The notes beneath the pieces were generated by a model. That model worked only from the letters and a program-made list of their open reading frames with translations. It was not told where the DNA came from and ran no database searches. A program made the translations under genes and the position numbers. From Leifsonia shinshuensis (lineage in GTDB: Bacteria; Actinomycetota; Actinomycetes; Actinomycetales; Microbacteriaceae): a stretch of DNA of 64,000 nucleotides. Within the stretch, counting starts at the first letter, position 1. Every line of letters begins with the position of its first letter. The DNA is taken from contig NZ_JACCFL010000001.1 of assembly GCF_013410375.1 (NCBI RefSeq), positions 2,542,001 to 2,606,000 of the forward strand. Reading direction: 5' to 3'. Positions 1-8,569 of this stretch are shown in pieces.

Positions 1-233
1 AGCAGCGGGCGCAGCGCCAGGTGCTCGACGCCGGCGTTGTTGACGACGACCGAGCCGTCGGGCAGGCCGATGATGGCGTCGTGCGCCAGCACGCCGCGGT
101 GGCTGTGGAAGAGCTTGCCCGGCTCCAGGGTGATCGTGTTCATGCGGCCCTTGGGGCCGGTCAGCTGGACGCGGTCGCCCACCCGGAACGGGCCGGAGCT
201 CCGACGGCCCTCGCTCGAGTTCTCGGCGCTCAT
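1..233 (-). CDS. trmI: tRNA (adenine-N1)-methyltransferase TrmI, N-terminal part
   Basis: Partial gene: the first 77 codons are inside the window and the rest lies beyond base 1. The product is expected to methylate N1 of adenine 58 in the tRNA T-loop, as the actinobacterial TrmI family does. What is seen is the N-terminal beta-barrel region of that family: GPFRVGDRVQLTGPKGR (about residues 14-30), then ITLEPGKLFHSHRG and HDAIIGLPDGS. The SAM-binding Rossmann domain is not in the window. Its ATG overlaps the TGA of the upstream HAD gene in an ATGA junction, so the two are translationally coupled. In other actinobacteria trmI sits near the proteasome genes, which fits the PAC2-family neighbour. 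Confidence 0.85.
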   Translation of the reverse strand, partial: MSAENSSEGRRSSGPFRVGDRVQLTGPKGRMNTITLEPGKLFHSHRGVLAHDAIIGLPDGSVVVNNAGVEHLALRPL

Positions 234-952
234 CGTGCGTCCTCCTGATCGATGACGGTCGGCTGATCGATGACGGCGCGCCGCCCGGCGGCCACGGCCG
301 CGATGTCGTCGGCCGTGCGGCCCTCCAGCGTGTCCCACAGCGTGTGCTCGTCCGACTCCGGCAGCGGCACGATGTGCGGGACGCCGATCGTCGCGGCCCC
401 CGACGCCACGGCCGAGGACAGCCCGACCAGGGAGTCCTCGATCGCCACGGCGTCGCCGGGCTCGACGCCCAGCAGCTCGGCGGCGCGCAGGTACGGCGCC
501 GGATGCGGCTTCGGCTCGATGACCTCGTCGCCGCTGACGATGATGTCGAAGGCGTCGAACGGGATGGCCGCGACGATCTGCTCCGCCATGCTGCGCACCG
601 ACATGGTCACCAGCGCTGTGCGCACACCCTGATCGCGCAGCGACCGGAGCAGCTCGCGCGCGCCGGGCCGCCACGGGACGCCCTGCTCGGCCAGCCGCTG
701 GCGCACCCGCTCGGTCAGCCAGTGCACGATCTCGTCCGGGTCCATCGCCACCCCGCGCGAGCGCAGGATCTCGGCCGAGTTCCAGAGCCCGAGGCCGACC
801 AGCAGCAGTCCGTCATCGTGGGTCCAGGTGCCGCCGAACGAGCCGACGAGCTCCTGCTCGGAGGCCATCCAGTACGGCTCGGTGTCGACGAGGGTGCCGT
901 CCATGTCCCAGAGGACGGCGGCCGGCAGCGGGTGCGTGGTCAGATCGGTCAC
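230..952 (-). CDS. HAD-superfamily hydrolase (phosphatase / beta-phosphoglucomutase-like)
   Basis: A 240-residue HAD hydrolase. The GTG start at 950-952 is chosen because it places the catalytic motif DMDGT at residues 16-20, the usual spot; longer reading through this frame upstream has non-coding character. Motif I has the nucleophile Asp16 and Asp18. Motif II is LVTMS, motif III is the Lys in EPKPHP, and motif IV is AIEDSLVG. The insertion between motifs I and II is a helical cap of the subclass I type, so the substrate is probably a small phosphorylated metabolite that cannot be named. A TAGACT hexamer lies eight bases before the GTG. Its TGA overlaps the trmI start. It is divergent from the PAC2 gene. 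Confidence 0.85.
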   Translation of the reverse strand: MTDLTTHPLPAAVLWDMDGTLVDTEPYWMASEQELVGSFGGTWTHDDGLLLVGLGLWNSAEILRSRGVAMDPDEIVHWLTERVRQRLAEQGVPWRPGARELLRSLRDQGVRTALVTMSVRSMAEQIVAAIPFDAFDIIVSGDEVIEPKPHPAPYLRAAELLGVEPGDAVAIEDSLVGLSSAVASGAATIGVPHIVPLPESDEHTLWDTLEGRTADDIAAVAAGRRAVIDQPTVIDQEDAR

Positions 953-1042
953 GACCGGCAAGTCTATCGCGACGGGGTCGGGGCCTATCCTTGGTGGATA
1001 CGGCGGCCGAACGGGCGCCGACCGAGAGGACGAGTACGCCAC

Positions 1043-1975
1043 GTGACTGACGCGAAGAACATCCTCGGCGGCCGCATCCTGGTTGTGGCCTTCGAAGGGT
1101 GGAACGACGCAGGCGAAGCGGCCAGCGGCGCCGTGAAGACGCTCAAGGAGCAGCTCGACGTCGTCCCCATCGCCGAAGTGGATCCGGAGCTCTACTTCGA
1201 CTTCCAGTTCAACCGCCCGGTGGTCACCGACGACGACGGCCGCAGGCGCCTGGTCTGGCCGTCCGCGGTCGTCATGGGCCCCGCCCGGCCGGGGAGGGTC
1301 GGCGACGCGCTCGCGGGCGACGCCGAGCTCGACGTCACCGGCGACAACTCCGGCAACATCTACCTCCTGCTCGGCACGGAGCCGTCGCGCAGCTGGCGCA
1401 GCTTCACGGCCGAGATCATGGACGCCGCGCTCGCCGAGGACATCGGCGTGATCGTCTTCCTCGGCGCGATGCTGGCCGACGTTCCGCACACCCGGCCGAT
1501 CTCGGTCTTCGCCTCCAGCGAGTCGGCGGCCGTGCGCGCCGAGCTCGGCATCGAGCGCTCCACCTACGAGGGGCCGGTCGGCATCCTCAGCGCGCTCGCC
1601 GAGGGTGCGGAGGACGTCGGCATCCCCTCCATCTCGATCTGGGCGTCCGTGCCGCACTACGTGCACAACGCGCCGAGCCCGAAGGCGGTCCTCGCCCTCA
1701 TCGACAAGCTCGAAGAGCTGGTCGACGTCACGATCCCGCGCGGGTCGCTGGTCGAGGAGGCCGCCGCCTGGGAGGCCGGGATCGACGCGCTCGCCTCCGA
1801 CGACGAGGAGATGGCCGCCTACATCCAGCAGCTGGAGCAGGCCCGCGACACCGTCGACTCCCCCGAGGCCAGCGGCGAGGCGATCGCCCAGGAGTTCGAG
1901 CGCTACCTCCGCCGCCGCGGCGACGGGCGGGACGGCCGCGACGGCAAGGCGGGCGACGACCCGCGCCGGGGCTGA
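1043..1975 (+). CDS. PAC2-family protein (proteasome assembly chaperone-like)
   Basis: A 310-residue member of the PAC2 (PF09754-type) family, found in most actinobacteria near proteasome-related genes. Visible landmarks are an N-terminal ILVVAFEGWNDAG, the central VIVFLGAMLADVPHTRP and SIWASVPHYVHNAPSPKA, and a charged C-terminal tail rich in Gly, Arg and Asp. The biochemical role of the bacterial family is not established; the name comes from eukaryotic homologues. The GTG start at 1043 gives the best match to the family N-terminus. A TATCCT hexamer at 986-991 could be the -10 element, leaving a leader of about 45 bases. Transcription is divergent from the HAD-trmI pair. Confidence 0.85.
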   Translation: MTDAKNILGGRILVVAFEGWNDAGEAASGAVKTLKEQLDVVPIAEVDPELYFDFQFNRPVVTDDDGRRRLVWPSAVVMGPARPGRVGDALAGDAELDVTGDNSGNIYLLLGTEPSRSWRSFTAEIMDAALAEDIGVIVFLGAMLADVPHTRPISVFASSESAAVRAELGIERSTYEGPVGILSALAEGAEDVGIPSISIWASVPHYVHNAPSPKAVLALIDKLEELVDVTIPRGSLVEEAAAWEAGIDALASDDEEMAAYIQQLEQARDTVDSPEASGEAIAQEFERYLRRRGDGRDGRDGKAGDDPRRG

Positions 1976-2029
1976 TTCCCGCCCGAATTCACCCGCGCCT
2001 CCTGTCGTCCCTGGCGTGTCGCGCGGCCA

Positions 2030-2893
2030 TCAGGCCTCCAGCGTGCCCGTCCCCAGCAGGACCATCAGCAGCCCGCCGAGCCCGATGCGATAGACGACGA
2101 ACGGCAGGAAGCTGCGCCGCGAGATGTAGCCCATGAAGAAGGCGATCACGACGATTCCGACCACGAAGGCGACGACCGTCGCGGCCGCGGTCTCGACCGG
2201 GCCGAACACCTCGGCGGTGCACGTGCCTGCCTGGGCCAGCGCCTCCGTGCAGGGTTCCTTGAACGCCTTGAACAGCTGGTACAGCCCGCTGCCGAACACG
2301 GCGGGGATCGCCAGCAGGAACGAGTAGCGCGCGGCCGCACGGCGCTGGTAGCCCATGAACAGGCCGGCCGTGATCGTGCCGCCGGAGCGCGAGACGCCGG
2401 GGATCAGGGCGAGCGCCTGGGCGAAACCGAAGACGATCCCGTTCCCCCAGGTGAGCTCCTTCAGCCGCCGGGTCTTCGCGCCGACGCGGTCGGCGACGCC
2501 GAGCAGGATGCCGAAGACGATGAGCGTCGTCGCCACGATCCAGAGCGAGCGGAAGGTCGTCTCGATCGCGTCCTGGAAGAGCAGCCCCAGCACCACGATC
2601 GGGACGCTGCCGACGATCACCAGCCAGCCCATCCGGGCGTCGGGATCGTTGCGCGGGATCCGGCCGAGCAGGGCCTGGAACCAGCGGCTGACGATGCGCG
2701 CGATGTCGCGCCAGAAGTACAGCAGCACCGCGGCCTCGGTGCCGAGCTGGATGATCGCGGTGAAGCGGGCGCCGGGGTCTGCTCCGGTGCCCAGCAGCGT
2801 CCCGACGATGCGGATGTGGGCGCTGGAGGAGATCGGCAGGAACTCGGTGAGTCCCTGGACGACACCCAGGATGAGGGCGTTGAGGAATTCCAC
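2030..2893 (-). CDS. uppP: undecaprenyl-diphosphate phosphatase UppP (BacA)
   Basis: Integral membrane enzyme of 287 residues that dephosphorylates undecaprenyl diphosphate, recycling the lipid carrier for cell-wall synthesis and giving basal bacitracin resistance. The two diagnostic motifs are present: an N-terminal [12 protein letters not shown] (about residues 15-26) and [12 protein letters not shown] near residue 170, which together form the active site. Roughly eight hydrophobic segments are visible. Length matches the family (about 270-290). It follows the M20 peptidase gene by only 10 bases, so both are probably one transcript. It converges on the PAC2 gene with a 54-base gap and no clear terminator hairpin. 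Confidence 0.95.
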   Translation of the reverse strand: MEFLNALILGVVQGLTEFLPISSSAHIRIVGTLLGTGADPGARFTAIIQLGTEAAVLLYFWRDIARIVSRWFQALLGRIPRNDPDARMGWLVIVGSVPIVVLGLLFQDAIETTFRSLWIVATTLIVFGILLGVADRVGAKTRRLKELTWGNGIVFGFAQALALIPGVSRSGGTITAGLFMGYQRRAAARYSFLLAIPAVFGSGLYQLFKAFKEPCTEALAQAGTCTAEVFGPVETAAATVVAFVVGIVVIAFFMGYISRRSFLPFVVYRIGLGGLLMVLLGTGTLEA

Positions 2894-2903
2894 GAAAGCT
2901 CTT

Positions 2904-4214
2904 TCAGTAGCTGCGCAGCAGGTCGCGCAGGACGGACCTGCCGAACACTAGCGCCTCCAACGGCACCCGCTCGTCGACGCCGTGGAACATCCCGGGGAAG
3001 TCGAGGTCGCTCGGCAGTCGCAGCGGCGCGAAGCCGTAACCGGTGATCCCGAGCCGGCTCAGCGCCTTGTTGTCGGTGCCCCCGGAGAGGAGGTACGGGA
3101 GCACGGGGGCGCCGGGATCGTGCCGCTCGAGGGTGCCGGTGATCGCGTCCACCAGTTCGCCGCCGAACTCCGCCTCCAGGCCGATGTCGCGGTGCATGAC
3201 CTGGATCTCCACGTCGTCGCCGATCAGCTCACGGACCTCCGCGAGCACGCGGTCCTCCTCGCCCGGCAGCGTCCGGATGTCGACCAGCGCCTCGGCGGTG
3301 TCCGGGATGACGTTGTGCTTGTAGCCGGCCTCCAGCAGCGTCGGATTGCTCGTGGTGCGCAGCGTGGCGAGGATGAAGCCGGCGGCGGTGCCGGTGCGGA
3401 TGACGACCTCGTCCGGGCCGACCTGCTCCGGGTCGACGTCGAGGAGCCGGCCGAGCTCGGCCACGAGCCGGGTGGTGGTGTCGGTCAGCTGGATCGGCCA
3501 CTCCCGCCTGCCGATCGCGACCACCGCCTCCGCCAGCTTCGTGATGGCGTTGTCGCGGATCAGCCGCGACCCGTGCGCGGCGCGCCCGCGGGCGATCAGC
3601 TTGATCCAGACCAGGGACTTCTCCCCGGTCTGCAGCAGGTACGCGCGCCGGCCGCCGAGCTCGATCGAGTAGCCGCCGACCTCGCTGATGGCCTCCGTGG
3701 CCCCGGCGAACAGCTGCGGCTGGGTGTCGACCAGGAAGTGCGAGCCGCGCCGGCCGCCGTCCTCCTCATCGGCGAAGAAGGCGAGCACCAGGTCGCGCTC
3801 CGGCTGCTCCCCCGCGGCCAGGATGTCGCCCACCGCGGTCAGGATCATGGCGTCCATGTTCTTCATGTCGACCGCGCCGCGGCCCCAGAGCAGGCCGTCC
3901 TTCACCACGCCGCCGAACGGGTCGACCGACCAGTTGCGCGGGTCGGCGGGGACGACGTCCAGGTGGCCGTGCACGACGAGGGCGGGCTTGGCGCTGTTGC
4001 GGCCCTCCACGCGGGCGACGACGCTCGTGCGGCCCGGGTCGGACTCGAACAGCTGTGGGGCGAGGCCGAGCGCGCGCAGCCGCGCCTCGACGTACTCGGC
4101 CGCGTCGGTCTCGCCGTTGGACCGGCCCTCCCCGTAGTTGGTGGTGTCGAACCGGATGAGGTCGCGCGCGATGACGGCGGTCTCGTCGAGGGCGGTGTCG
4201 GGAGTGTCGGTCAT
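2904..4214 (-). CDS. M20-family zinc metallopeptidase (ArgE/DapE/ACY1 type)
   Basis: A 436-residue cytosolic M20 peptidase. The metal-binding pattern is seen in order: [10 protein letters not shown] (His and catalytic Asp, near residues 83-90), RGAVDMKN (bridging Asp, near 115) and ADEEDGG (catalytic Glu and ligand Glu, near 150). The dimerisation domain insert runs from about 200 to 310, and the last ligand is the His of MFHGVDE near the C-terminus. Actinobacterial members are often annotated as DapE-like or ArgE-like, but sequence alone does not fix whether the substrate is a dipeptide or an acylated amino acid. The ATG start at 4212-4214 precedes a typical N-terminus. It lies 10 bases upstream of uppP. 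Confidence 0.88.
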   Translation of the reverse strand: MTDTPDTALDETAVIARDLIRFDTTNYGEGRSNGETDAAEYVEARLRALGLAPQLFESDPGRTSVVARVEGRNSAKPALVVHGHLDVVPADPRNWSVDPFGGVVKDGLLWGRGAVDMKNMDAMILTAVGDILAAGEQPERDLVLAFFADEEDGGRRGSHFLVDTQPQLFAGATEAISEVGGYSIELGGRRAYLLQTGEKSLVWIKLIARGRAAHGSRLIRDNAITKLAEAVVAIGRREWPIQLTDTTTRLVAELGRLLDVDPEQVGPDEVVIRTGTAAGFILATLRTTSNPTLLEAGYKHNVIPDTAEALVDIRTLPGEEDRVLAEVRELIGDDVEIQVMHRDIGLEAEFGGELVDAITGTLERHDPGAPVLPYLLSGGTDNKALSRLGITGYGFAPLRLPSDLDFPGMFHGVDERVPLEALVFGRSVLRDLLRSY

Positions 4215-4338
4215 GCGTCCACGCTACCGGGCGCTCCCACCCGCCACGCCCGGGGTGCGCGACGATGTCGGAGCGGGTGAACGTTTCGTGCTAATGTCTT
4301 TCTTCGGCAGCCGGAACGATCGGCGGCCGGAAACACCC

Positions 4339-4423
4339 GTCCGGGTGGCGGAAATGGCAGACGCGCTAGCTTGAGGTGCTAGTGCCCGTATAGGGCGTGG
4401 GGGTTCAAGTCCCCCCTCGGACA
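4339..4423 (+). tRNA. tRNA-Leu (anticodon GAG)
   Basis: A class II tRNA of 85 bases. The acceptor stem pairs GTCCGGG (4339-4345) with CTCGGAC at the 3' end. The anticodon stem CTAGC/GCTAG encloses the loop TTGAGGT, giving anticodon GAG. A long variable arm (GCCC..GGGC) follows, then the T arm GGGGG-TTCAAGT-CCCCC. The long variable arm and anticodon agree on leucine. CCA is not encoded. A strong terminator hairpin lies ten bases downstream. Confidence 0.96.
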
Positions 4424-4432
4424 CACAGGATG

Positions 4433-4470
4433 AAGGCCCCGATCAGAGATCGGGGCCTTCGTGTTATTAC
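4433..4470 (+). terminator. intrinsic terminator after tRNA-Leu
   Basis: Perfect 12-bp inverted repeat AAGGCCCCGATC / GATCGGGGCCTT at 4433-4444 and 4448-4459 around an AGA loop, followed by a mildly T-rich stretch. It ends the tRNA-Leu transcript before the cation efflux gene. Confidence 0.85.
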
Positions 4471-4530
4471 GTCACGCCTTGTTACTACGTCACGGCTTTC
4501 GAGGTGCTGCCGTCGCCGCCGTGGTGGTCG

Positions 4531-4536
4531 TATGGT
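4531..4536 (+). promoter_or_regulatory. -10-like element for the cation efflux gene
   Basis: TATGGT, seven bases before the chosen ATG at 4544. The distance suggests a leaderless transcript. It also overlaps an alternative ATG at 4532, which argues against that upstream start. Confidence 0.45.
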
Positions 4537-4543
4537 GACGATC

Positions 4544-5509
4544 ATGTCCCCCAAGCCGTCGGAGCAGAGTCTGTTCACGGTCCTCTTCGCGCTCGGCGCG
4601 AACATCCTCGTCGCGCTCGCGAAGACGATCGCGGCGATCATCACCGGGTCCGCGTCGATGGTCGCGGAGGCGGCGCACTCCTGGGCGGACTCCGGCAACG
4701 AGGTCTTCCTGCTGCAGGCCGAGCGGCGCGCGCGCCGGCCGCAGGACGACCTCCACCCCACCGGCTACGGCCGGGAGGCGTACGTCTGGTCGCTGTTCGC
4801 CGCCGTCGGGCTGTTCACGGCCGGCGCCGTCGTGTCGATCCTGCACGGGTTCGCCCAGCTCGGCAGCGGAGAGCCGGACACCGACTACCTGATCAACTAC
4901 ATCGTGCTCGCCGTCGCCTTCGTGTTCGAAAGCTTCTCGTTCGTGCAGTCCTACGGCCAGGCCCGGTCGAGGGCGGCCGAACGCGACACCGGGACGCTGG
5001 AGCACATCCTCAGCACCTCCAACCCGACACTGCGCGCGGTCGTCGCGGAGGACGCCGCCGCCCTCATCGGCCTGGTCATCGCGTTCTTCGGCGTGCTCCT
5101 CCACGAACTCACCGGCAACGCCGTGTTCGACGCGGTCGGCTCCATCCTGGTCGGCATCCTGCTGGCGGTCGTCGCGGTCGTGCTGATCGACCGCAACCGG
5201 CGCTTCCTGCTCGGCGAGCCGGCGCCGGACCGGGTCAACCAGGCGGCGCTCGTGTCGCTCCTGCAGCATCCGCAGGTCGAGCGGGTCACCTATCTGCATC
5301 TGGAGTACGTGGGACCGGAGCGGGTGTTCCTCGTCGCCGCCGTCGACCTGATCGGCGACGACCCGGAGTCCGATGTCGCCGACGATCTGTACGCGGTCGA
5401 GCAGGCGATCCAGCGCAACGAGCATGTCGCCGAGGCCGTGCTCACGCTGTCCCGGCGGGGCGCCCCCTCGCTGCTGCCGCACGACCCGGACGCGCTTGAG
5501 CCGAGATAG
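4544..5509 (+). CDS. cation diffusion facilitator family transporter
   Basis: A 321-residue CDF (cation efflux) protein that should export a divalent metal (Zn, Fe, Mn or Co) in exchange for protons. Membrane segments occupy about residues 10-210 in the usual pattern. The TM2 metal-site region reads EAAHSWADSGNE, with the expected His and Asp, and the TM5 region reads AEDAAALIGLVIA. A soluble C-terminal domain of about 90 residues follows (VERVTYLHLEYVGPERV). The substrate cannot be assigned from sequence. Two in-frame ATGs exist, at 4532 and 4544; the second is preferred because a -10-like TATGGT covers the first. It is followed by a divergently unrelated WYL regulator on the same strand, 39 bases away. 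Confidence 0.88.
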   Translation: MSPKPSEQSLFTVLFALGANILVALAKTIAAIITGSASMVAEAAHSWADSGNEVFLLQAERRARRPQDDLHPTGYGREAYVWSLFAAVGLFTAGAVVSILHGFAQLGSGEPDTDYLINYIVLAVAFVFESFSFVQSYGQARSRAAERDTGTLEHILSTSNPTLRAVVAEDAAALIGLVIAFFGVLLHELTGNAVFDAVGSILVGILLAVVAVVLIDRNRRFLLGEPAPDRVNQAALVSLLQHPQVERVTYLHLEYVGPERVFLVAAVDLIGDDPESDVADDLYAVEQAIQRNEHVAEAVLTLSRRGAPSLLPHDPDALEPR

Positions 5510-5548
5510 CGGTCACATCCCGACCGGATGAGGCGGCACACTGGGGAC

Positions 5549-6529
5549 ATGGCCAGCACCGGTTCGCGCACGCTCCAGCTCCTGTCGCTCCTGCAGACGC
5601 ACCGCTACTGGCCGGGCCAGGAGCTCGCCGACCGGCTGGAGGTGTCGCCGCGCACGCTCCGCCGCGATGTCGAGCGGCTGCGCGACCTCGGCTACCCGGT
5701 CGACGCCACCCGCGGCGTCGCCGGCGGCTACCAGCTCGCGGCCGGGGCGTCGCTGCCCCCACTCGTGGTGGACGACGAGGAGGCCGTGGCGCTCGCCGTC
5801 GGGCTCCGCACCGCCGCGCAGAGCGGTGTCGCGGGCGTCGCGGACGCGTCGGTCCGCGCGCTCGCCAAGGTGGTCCAGGTCATGCCGCCCCGGCTCCGGC
5901 GGCGCGTGGACGCGTTGCGGGTCGCGACGCTCGCCTCCGAGCTGCGCCCGGGTCCGGTCGTGGACGCGGAGCTGCTGACTGTCGTCGCGCAGGCCTGCCG
6001 CGACGAGGAGCGGCTGGTGTTCTCCTACGTGCGCCGCGACGGGGAGGCCTCGGAGCGCACGGTCGAGCCGCACCGGCTGGTGTCCGTCGGCCGGCGCTGG
6101 TATCTCGTCGCCTACGACCTCGGCCGGTTCGACTGGCGCAGCTTCCGGCTCGACCGGATGGCGGAGCCGCGCCCGACCGGCGCCCGGTTCCGGCCGCGCG
6201 CGCTGCCCGCGGCGGACGCCGCCGAGTACGTCCGCGCCTCTCTCGCCGGCGCCGTCGACTCGCTGCTCGTCGACGCCGTCGTCCATGCGCCGCTCGCCGA
6301 TGTGGAGCAGGCGATCGGCCGCTGGGCCGCCGCGTCCGCGGAGCCGGCCGCGGCGGACGGCACGGCACGGACCCGGGTGCGGATCACCGCGGACTCCGCC
6401 GAGTGGGCGCTCTTCGGGCTCGCCGCCGTCGGCGCACCCTTCACGATCGAGGGGCCGGAGGAGGTCAGGGAGCTGGCGGCGCTCTGGGGGGAACGATTCG
6501 GCAGCGCGGCTAGACTCGTCAACCGATGA
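5549..6529 (+). CDS. WYL-domain transcriptional regulator (HTH + WYL + WCX)
   Basis: A 326-residue regulator of the YafY/PafC type. Residues 8-60 form a winged-helix DNA-binding domain (QELADRLEVSPRTLRRDVERL). The WYL domain follows, with the signature WYLVAYDLGRFDWRSFRLDRM near residues 187-207, and a C-terminal WCX region. WYL proteins sense nucleic-acid or small ligands and often respond to DNA damage; the ligand here is unknown. The ATG at 5549 is chosen over 5528 because the shorter protein begins at the family N-terminus and has a -10-like CACACT six bases before it. Its TGA overlaps the ATG of the next gene (ATGA), so it is coupled to the rubrerythrin-VIT1 protein and may control it. 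Confidence 0.88.
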   Translation: MASTGSRTLQLLSLLQTHRYWPGQELADRLEVSPRTLRRDVERLRDLGYPVDATRGVAGGYQLAAGASLPPLVVDDEEAVALAVGLRTAAQSGVAGVADASVRALAKVVQVMPPRLRRRVDALRVATLASELRPGPVVDAELLTVVAQACRDEERLVFSYVRRDGEASERTVEPHRLVSVGRRWYLVAYDLGRFDWRSFRLDRMAEPRPTGARFRPRALPAADAAEYVRASLAGAVDSLLVDAVVHAPLADVEQAIGRWAAASAEPAAADGTARTRVRITADSAEWALFGLAAVGAPFTIEGPEEVRELAALWGERFGSAARLVNR

Positions 6530-7611
6530 GCACCCCCGAGCGCACCCCCACCCCCGCCGAGATCACGCGCTGGCGCCGCTATCTCGCGGACGAGCGCGCC
6601 GAGGCCGCGGTCTACCGCGACCTCGCCGGGCGGCGCGAGGGCGAGGAGCGCGAGATCCTGCTCGCCCTGGCGGAGGCGGAGCGCCGGCACGAGCAGCACT
6701 GGCTGGGTCTCCTGGGCGACCAGGTCGGCAAGCCGCTGCGCGGCGACATCCGCACCCGCATGCTGGGCTTCCTCGCCCGCCGGTTCGGGTCGGTGTTCGT
6801 GCTCGCGCTCGCGCAGCGCGCCGAGGCGAGGTCGCCCTACGCCGACGACGCCGACGCGACGCCGCAGATGGCGGCGGACGAGCAGGTGCATGAGGAGGTC
6901 GTGCGCGCGCTCGCCGCCCGCGGCCGGCAGCGGCTCTCCGGGACGTTCCGCGCCGCGGTCTTCGGCGCCAACGACGGCCTGGTCAGCAACCTGGCGCTCG
7001 TGCTCGGCGTCGCGGCGAGCAGCGTCCCGAGCCACGTCGTCCTGCTGACCGGCGTCTCCGGTCTCCTCGCCGGGGCGCTGTCGATGGGAGCGGGCGAGTA
7101 CGTCTCGGTGCGGTCGCAGCGCGAGCTGCTGGAGGCCTCCAGCCCGAACCCGGCGACCAGCTCGGCGCTTCCCCACCTCGACGTCGACGCCAACGAGCTG
7201 ACCCTGGTCTACCGGGCGCGGGGGATGGACCAGCAGGAAGCGCAGGCGCACGCCCACGAGGTGCTGTCGACGCTCGGCGCCTACACGTCGCCGGTCGCAG
7301 TGCAGCGCTCGGAGGAGGACGAGCACGAGGCGGTCGGCAACGGCTGGAGCGCCGCCATCTCGAGCTTCTGCTTCTTCGCGTCCGGCGCGCTCATCCCGAT
7401 CCTGCCGTTCCTGTTCGGCCTGACCGGCACGACCGCGATCGTGGTGGCGGCGGTGCTCGTCGGGCTGGTGCTGCTCGGGACGGGCGCCATCGTCGGCCTG
7501 CTGTCCGGTGCGTCGCCGCTCAAGCGGGCGCTGCGGCAGCTCGCGATCGGCTACGGCGCGGCGGCCGCGACGTACCTGCTCGGGCTGCTGTTCGGCGCGA
7601 CGGTCGGCTGA
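6526..7611 (+). CDS. rubrerythrin-VIT1/CCC1 fusion, probable iron or manganese transporter (MbfA-like)
   Basis: A 361-residue two-domain protein. The N-terminal part, about residues 10-135, is a ferritin/rubrerythrin-like four-helix domain with diiron-style EExxH elements (EAERRHEQHW and ADEQVHEEVV). The C-terminal part is a VIT1/CCC1 membrane domain that starts at AVFGANDGLVSNLALVLG, the hallmark TM1 of that family, and continues through LLAGALSMGAGEYVSV and several later membrane segments. Known fusions of this kind (membrane-bound ferritin) export iron and limit oxidative stress. The ATG overlaps the WYL gene stop, indicating one operon. Nothing looks truncated. Metal specificity is inferred only. 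Confidence 0.85.
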   Translation: MSTPERTPTPAEITRWRRYLADERAEAAVYRDLAGRREGEEREILLALAEAERRHEQHWLGLLGDQVGKPLRGDIRTRMLGFLARRFGSVFVLALAQRAEARSPYADDADATPQMAADEQVHEEVVRALAARGRQRLSGTFRAAVFGANDGLVSNLALVLGVAASSVPSHVVLLTGVSGLLAGALSMGAGEYVSVRSQRELLEASSPNPATSSALPHLDVDANELTLVYRARGMDQQEAQAHAHEVLSTLGAYTSPVAVQRSEEDEHEAVGNGWSAAISSFCFFASGALIPILPFLFGLTGTTAIVVAAVLVGLVLLGTGAIVGLLSGASPLKRALRQLAIGYGAAAATYLLGLLFGATVG

Positions 7612-7620
7612 GCGGCGGCG

Positions 7621-8121
7621 TCAGCGCCGTCTCCGGTCTCCCCCGTCGACGCCGTACACCAGCGCCCCGGCCAGCGGGATGAGCAGGAACCACAGCCAGC
7701 TGTAGGCGTAGCCCCACGCCATCCCGGTCAGGAAGAACAGGATGACGGCGACGAAGGGCATGATCGAGACGACCAGCAGCCCCCAGCGGTTGACCGGGCG
7801 GCCGTGCTCGCCGGGCGCCGGCGGGTAGCCGTACGGGCTCGGGCCGGGCTGCGACGCCTGCCACGCGGCGGCGGCACGGTCGGAGGGCGGCGCGCTCGCC
7901 TGCCCTGCTCCGTCGAGGTGGAGGACGCCGGGCAGGTCGCCGAACAGCGGCTGCAGGTCGCCGCGGGTGATGGCCGACCGCGCGGCCGCGACCCGCGACT
8001 GCAGCTCGGCGTCGCTCAGCCTCCCCTGCGCGGCGTGCGACTGCAGCGCGGCGACGGCGCGCTCCCGTTCGTCGTTGCTCAGGCGCAGCGACGCGTTCGA
8101 CGGATCCCCGAAGTCTGTCAT
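7621..8121 (-). CDS. DUF1707 domain membrane protein
   Basis: A 166-residue protein with an N-terminal DUF1707 (SHOCT-like) domain: LRLSNDERERAVAALQSHAAQGRLSDAELQSRVAAA, here seen across residues 10-45. A Pro/Ala/Ser-rich linker follows, and two membrane helices occupy about residues 112-158 (LLVVSIMPFVAVILFFLTG and a second one), ending in a short basic tail. DUF1707 proteins are common in actinobacteria and have no established biochemical role. It converges on the VIT1 gene with only nine bases between stop codons and no hairpin. It is divergent from the SOS-controlled DUF6504 gene. Confidence 0.82.
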   Translation of the reverse strand: MTDFGDPSNASLRLSNDERERAVAALQSHAAQGRLSDAELQSRVAAARSAITRGDLQPLFGDLPGVLHLDGAGQASAPPSDRAAAAWQASQPGPSPYGYPPAPGEHGRPVNRWGLLVVSIMPFVAVILFFLTGMAWGYAYSWLWFLLIPLAGALVYGVDGGDRRRR

Positions 8122-8191
8122 GCGGTTCAGTATGGCAGTACGACCGGTATCCCGGGTGCGCTCCGTCGGTCCGCAGGTTTACACTTGCATT

Positions 8192-8207
8192 TCGAACATA
8201 CGTTCGA
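8192..8207. promoter_or_regulatory. LexA (SOS) box upstream of the DUF6504 gene
   Basis: TCGAACATACGTTCGA matches the actinobacterial LexA operator (GAAC-N4-GTTC core, flanking TC/GA) as a perfect palindrome at its arms. It lies 19 bases before the ATG, and a -10-like TACGTT (8199-8204) is embedded in it, so LexA binding would block the promoter directly. Confidence 0.9.
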
Positions 8208-8226
8208 TCGAGAGGAACCCGCGCTC

Positions 8227-8517
8227 ATGACCGACATCGACGAGGCGGTGGCCGTGTGGACCACCGAGGACGGCATCCCGACCCGCCTGGTCTGGCGCTC
8301 GACGCGCTACCGGGTCAGCGACACCCCGACGGTGTGGGCCGAGATCTCCGTGTGGTGGCGGCCGTTCGGCGAGCACCGGTACGGCGTCGGGGCGCTGCCG
8401 CGGGAGATCGGCGGCTGGCGGTTCCAGGCGACGAGCGAGGGCGGCGTCGCCCACGTGTTCGACGTGCGGCACGACGCCGACGACCGCAGCTGGCGGCTGG
8501 TGCGGATCTTCGACTGA
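8227..8517 (+). CDS. DUF6504-family protein, SOS-regulated
   Basis: A 96-residue soluble protein of the DUF6504 type, a small family typically found beside actinobacterial imuB/dnaE2. It is rich in aromatic residues: TRLVWRSTRYRVSD, ISVWWRPFGEHRYGVG and GGWRFQATSEGGVAHVFDV. No catalytic motif can be recognised. The ATG at 8227 follows a GAGAGGAA ribosome-binding site. A LexA box immediately upstream and the imuA-imuB-dnaE2 genes 1 kb downstream indicate induction by DNA damage. A role as an accessory of the mutasome is inferred from this context only. Confidence 0.82.
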   Translation: MTDIDEAVAVWTTEDGIPTRLVWRSTRYRVSDTPTVWAEISVWWRPFGEHRYGVGALPREIGGWRFQATSEGGVAHVFDVRHDADDRSWRLVRIFD

Positions 8518-8569
8518 CGCCGGGGAGCCTCCGCCACCCGCCGCCGCGCATCGCCTACCCTCTCTCAAC

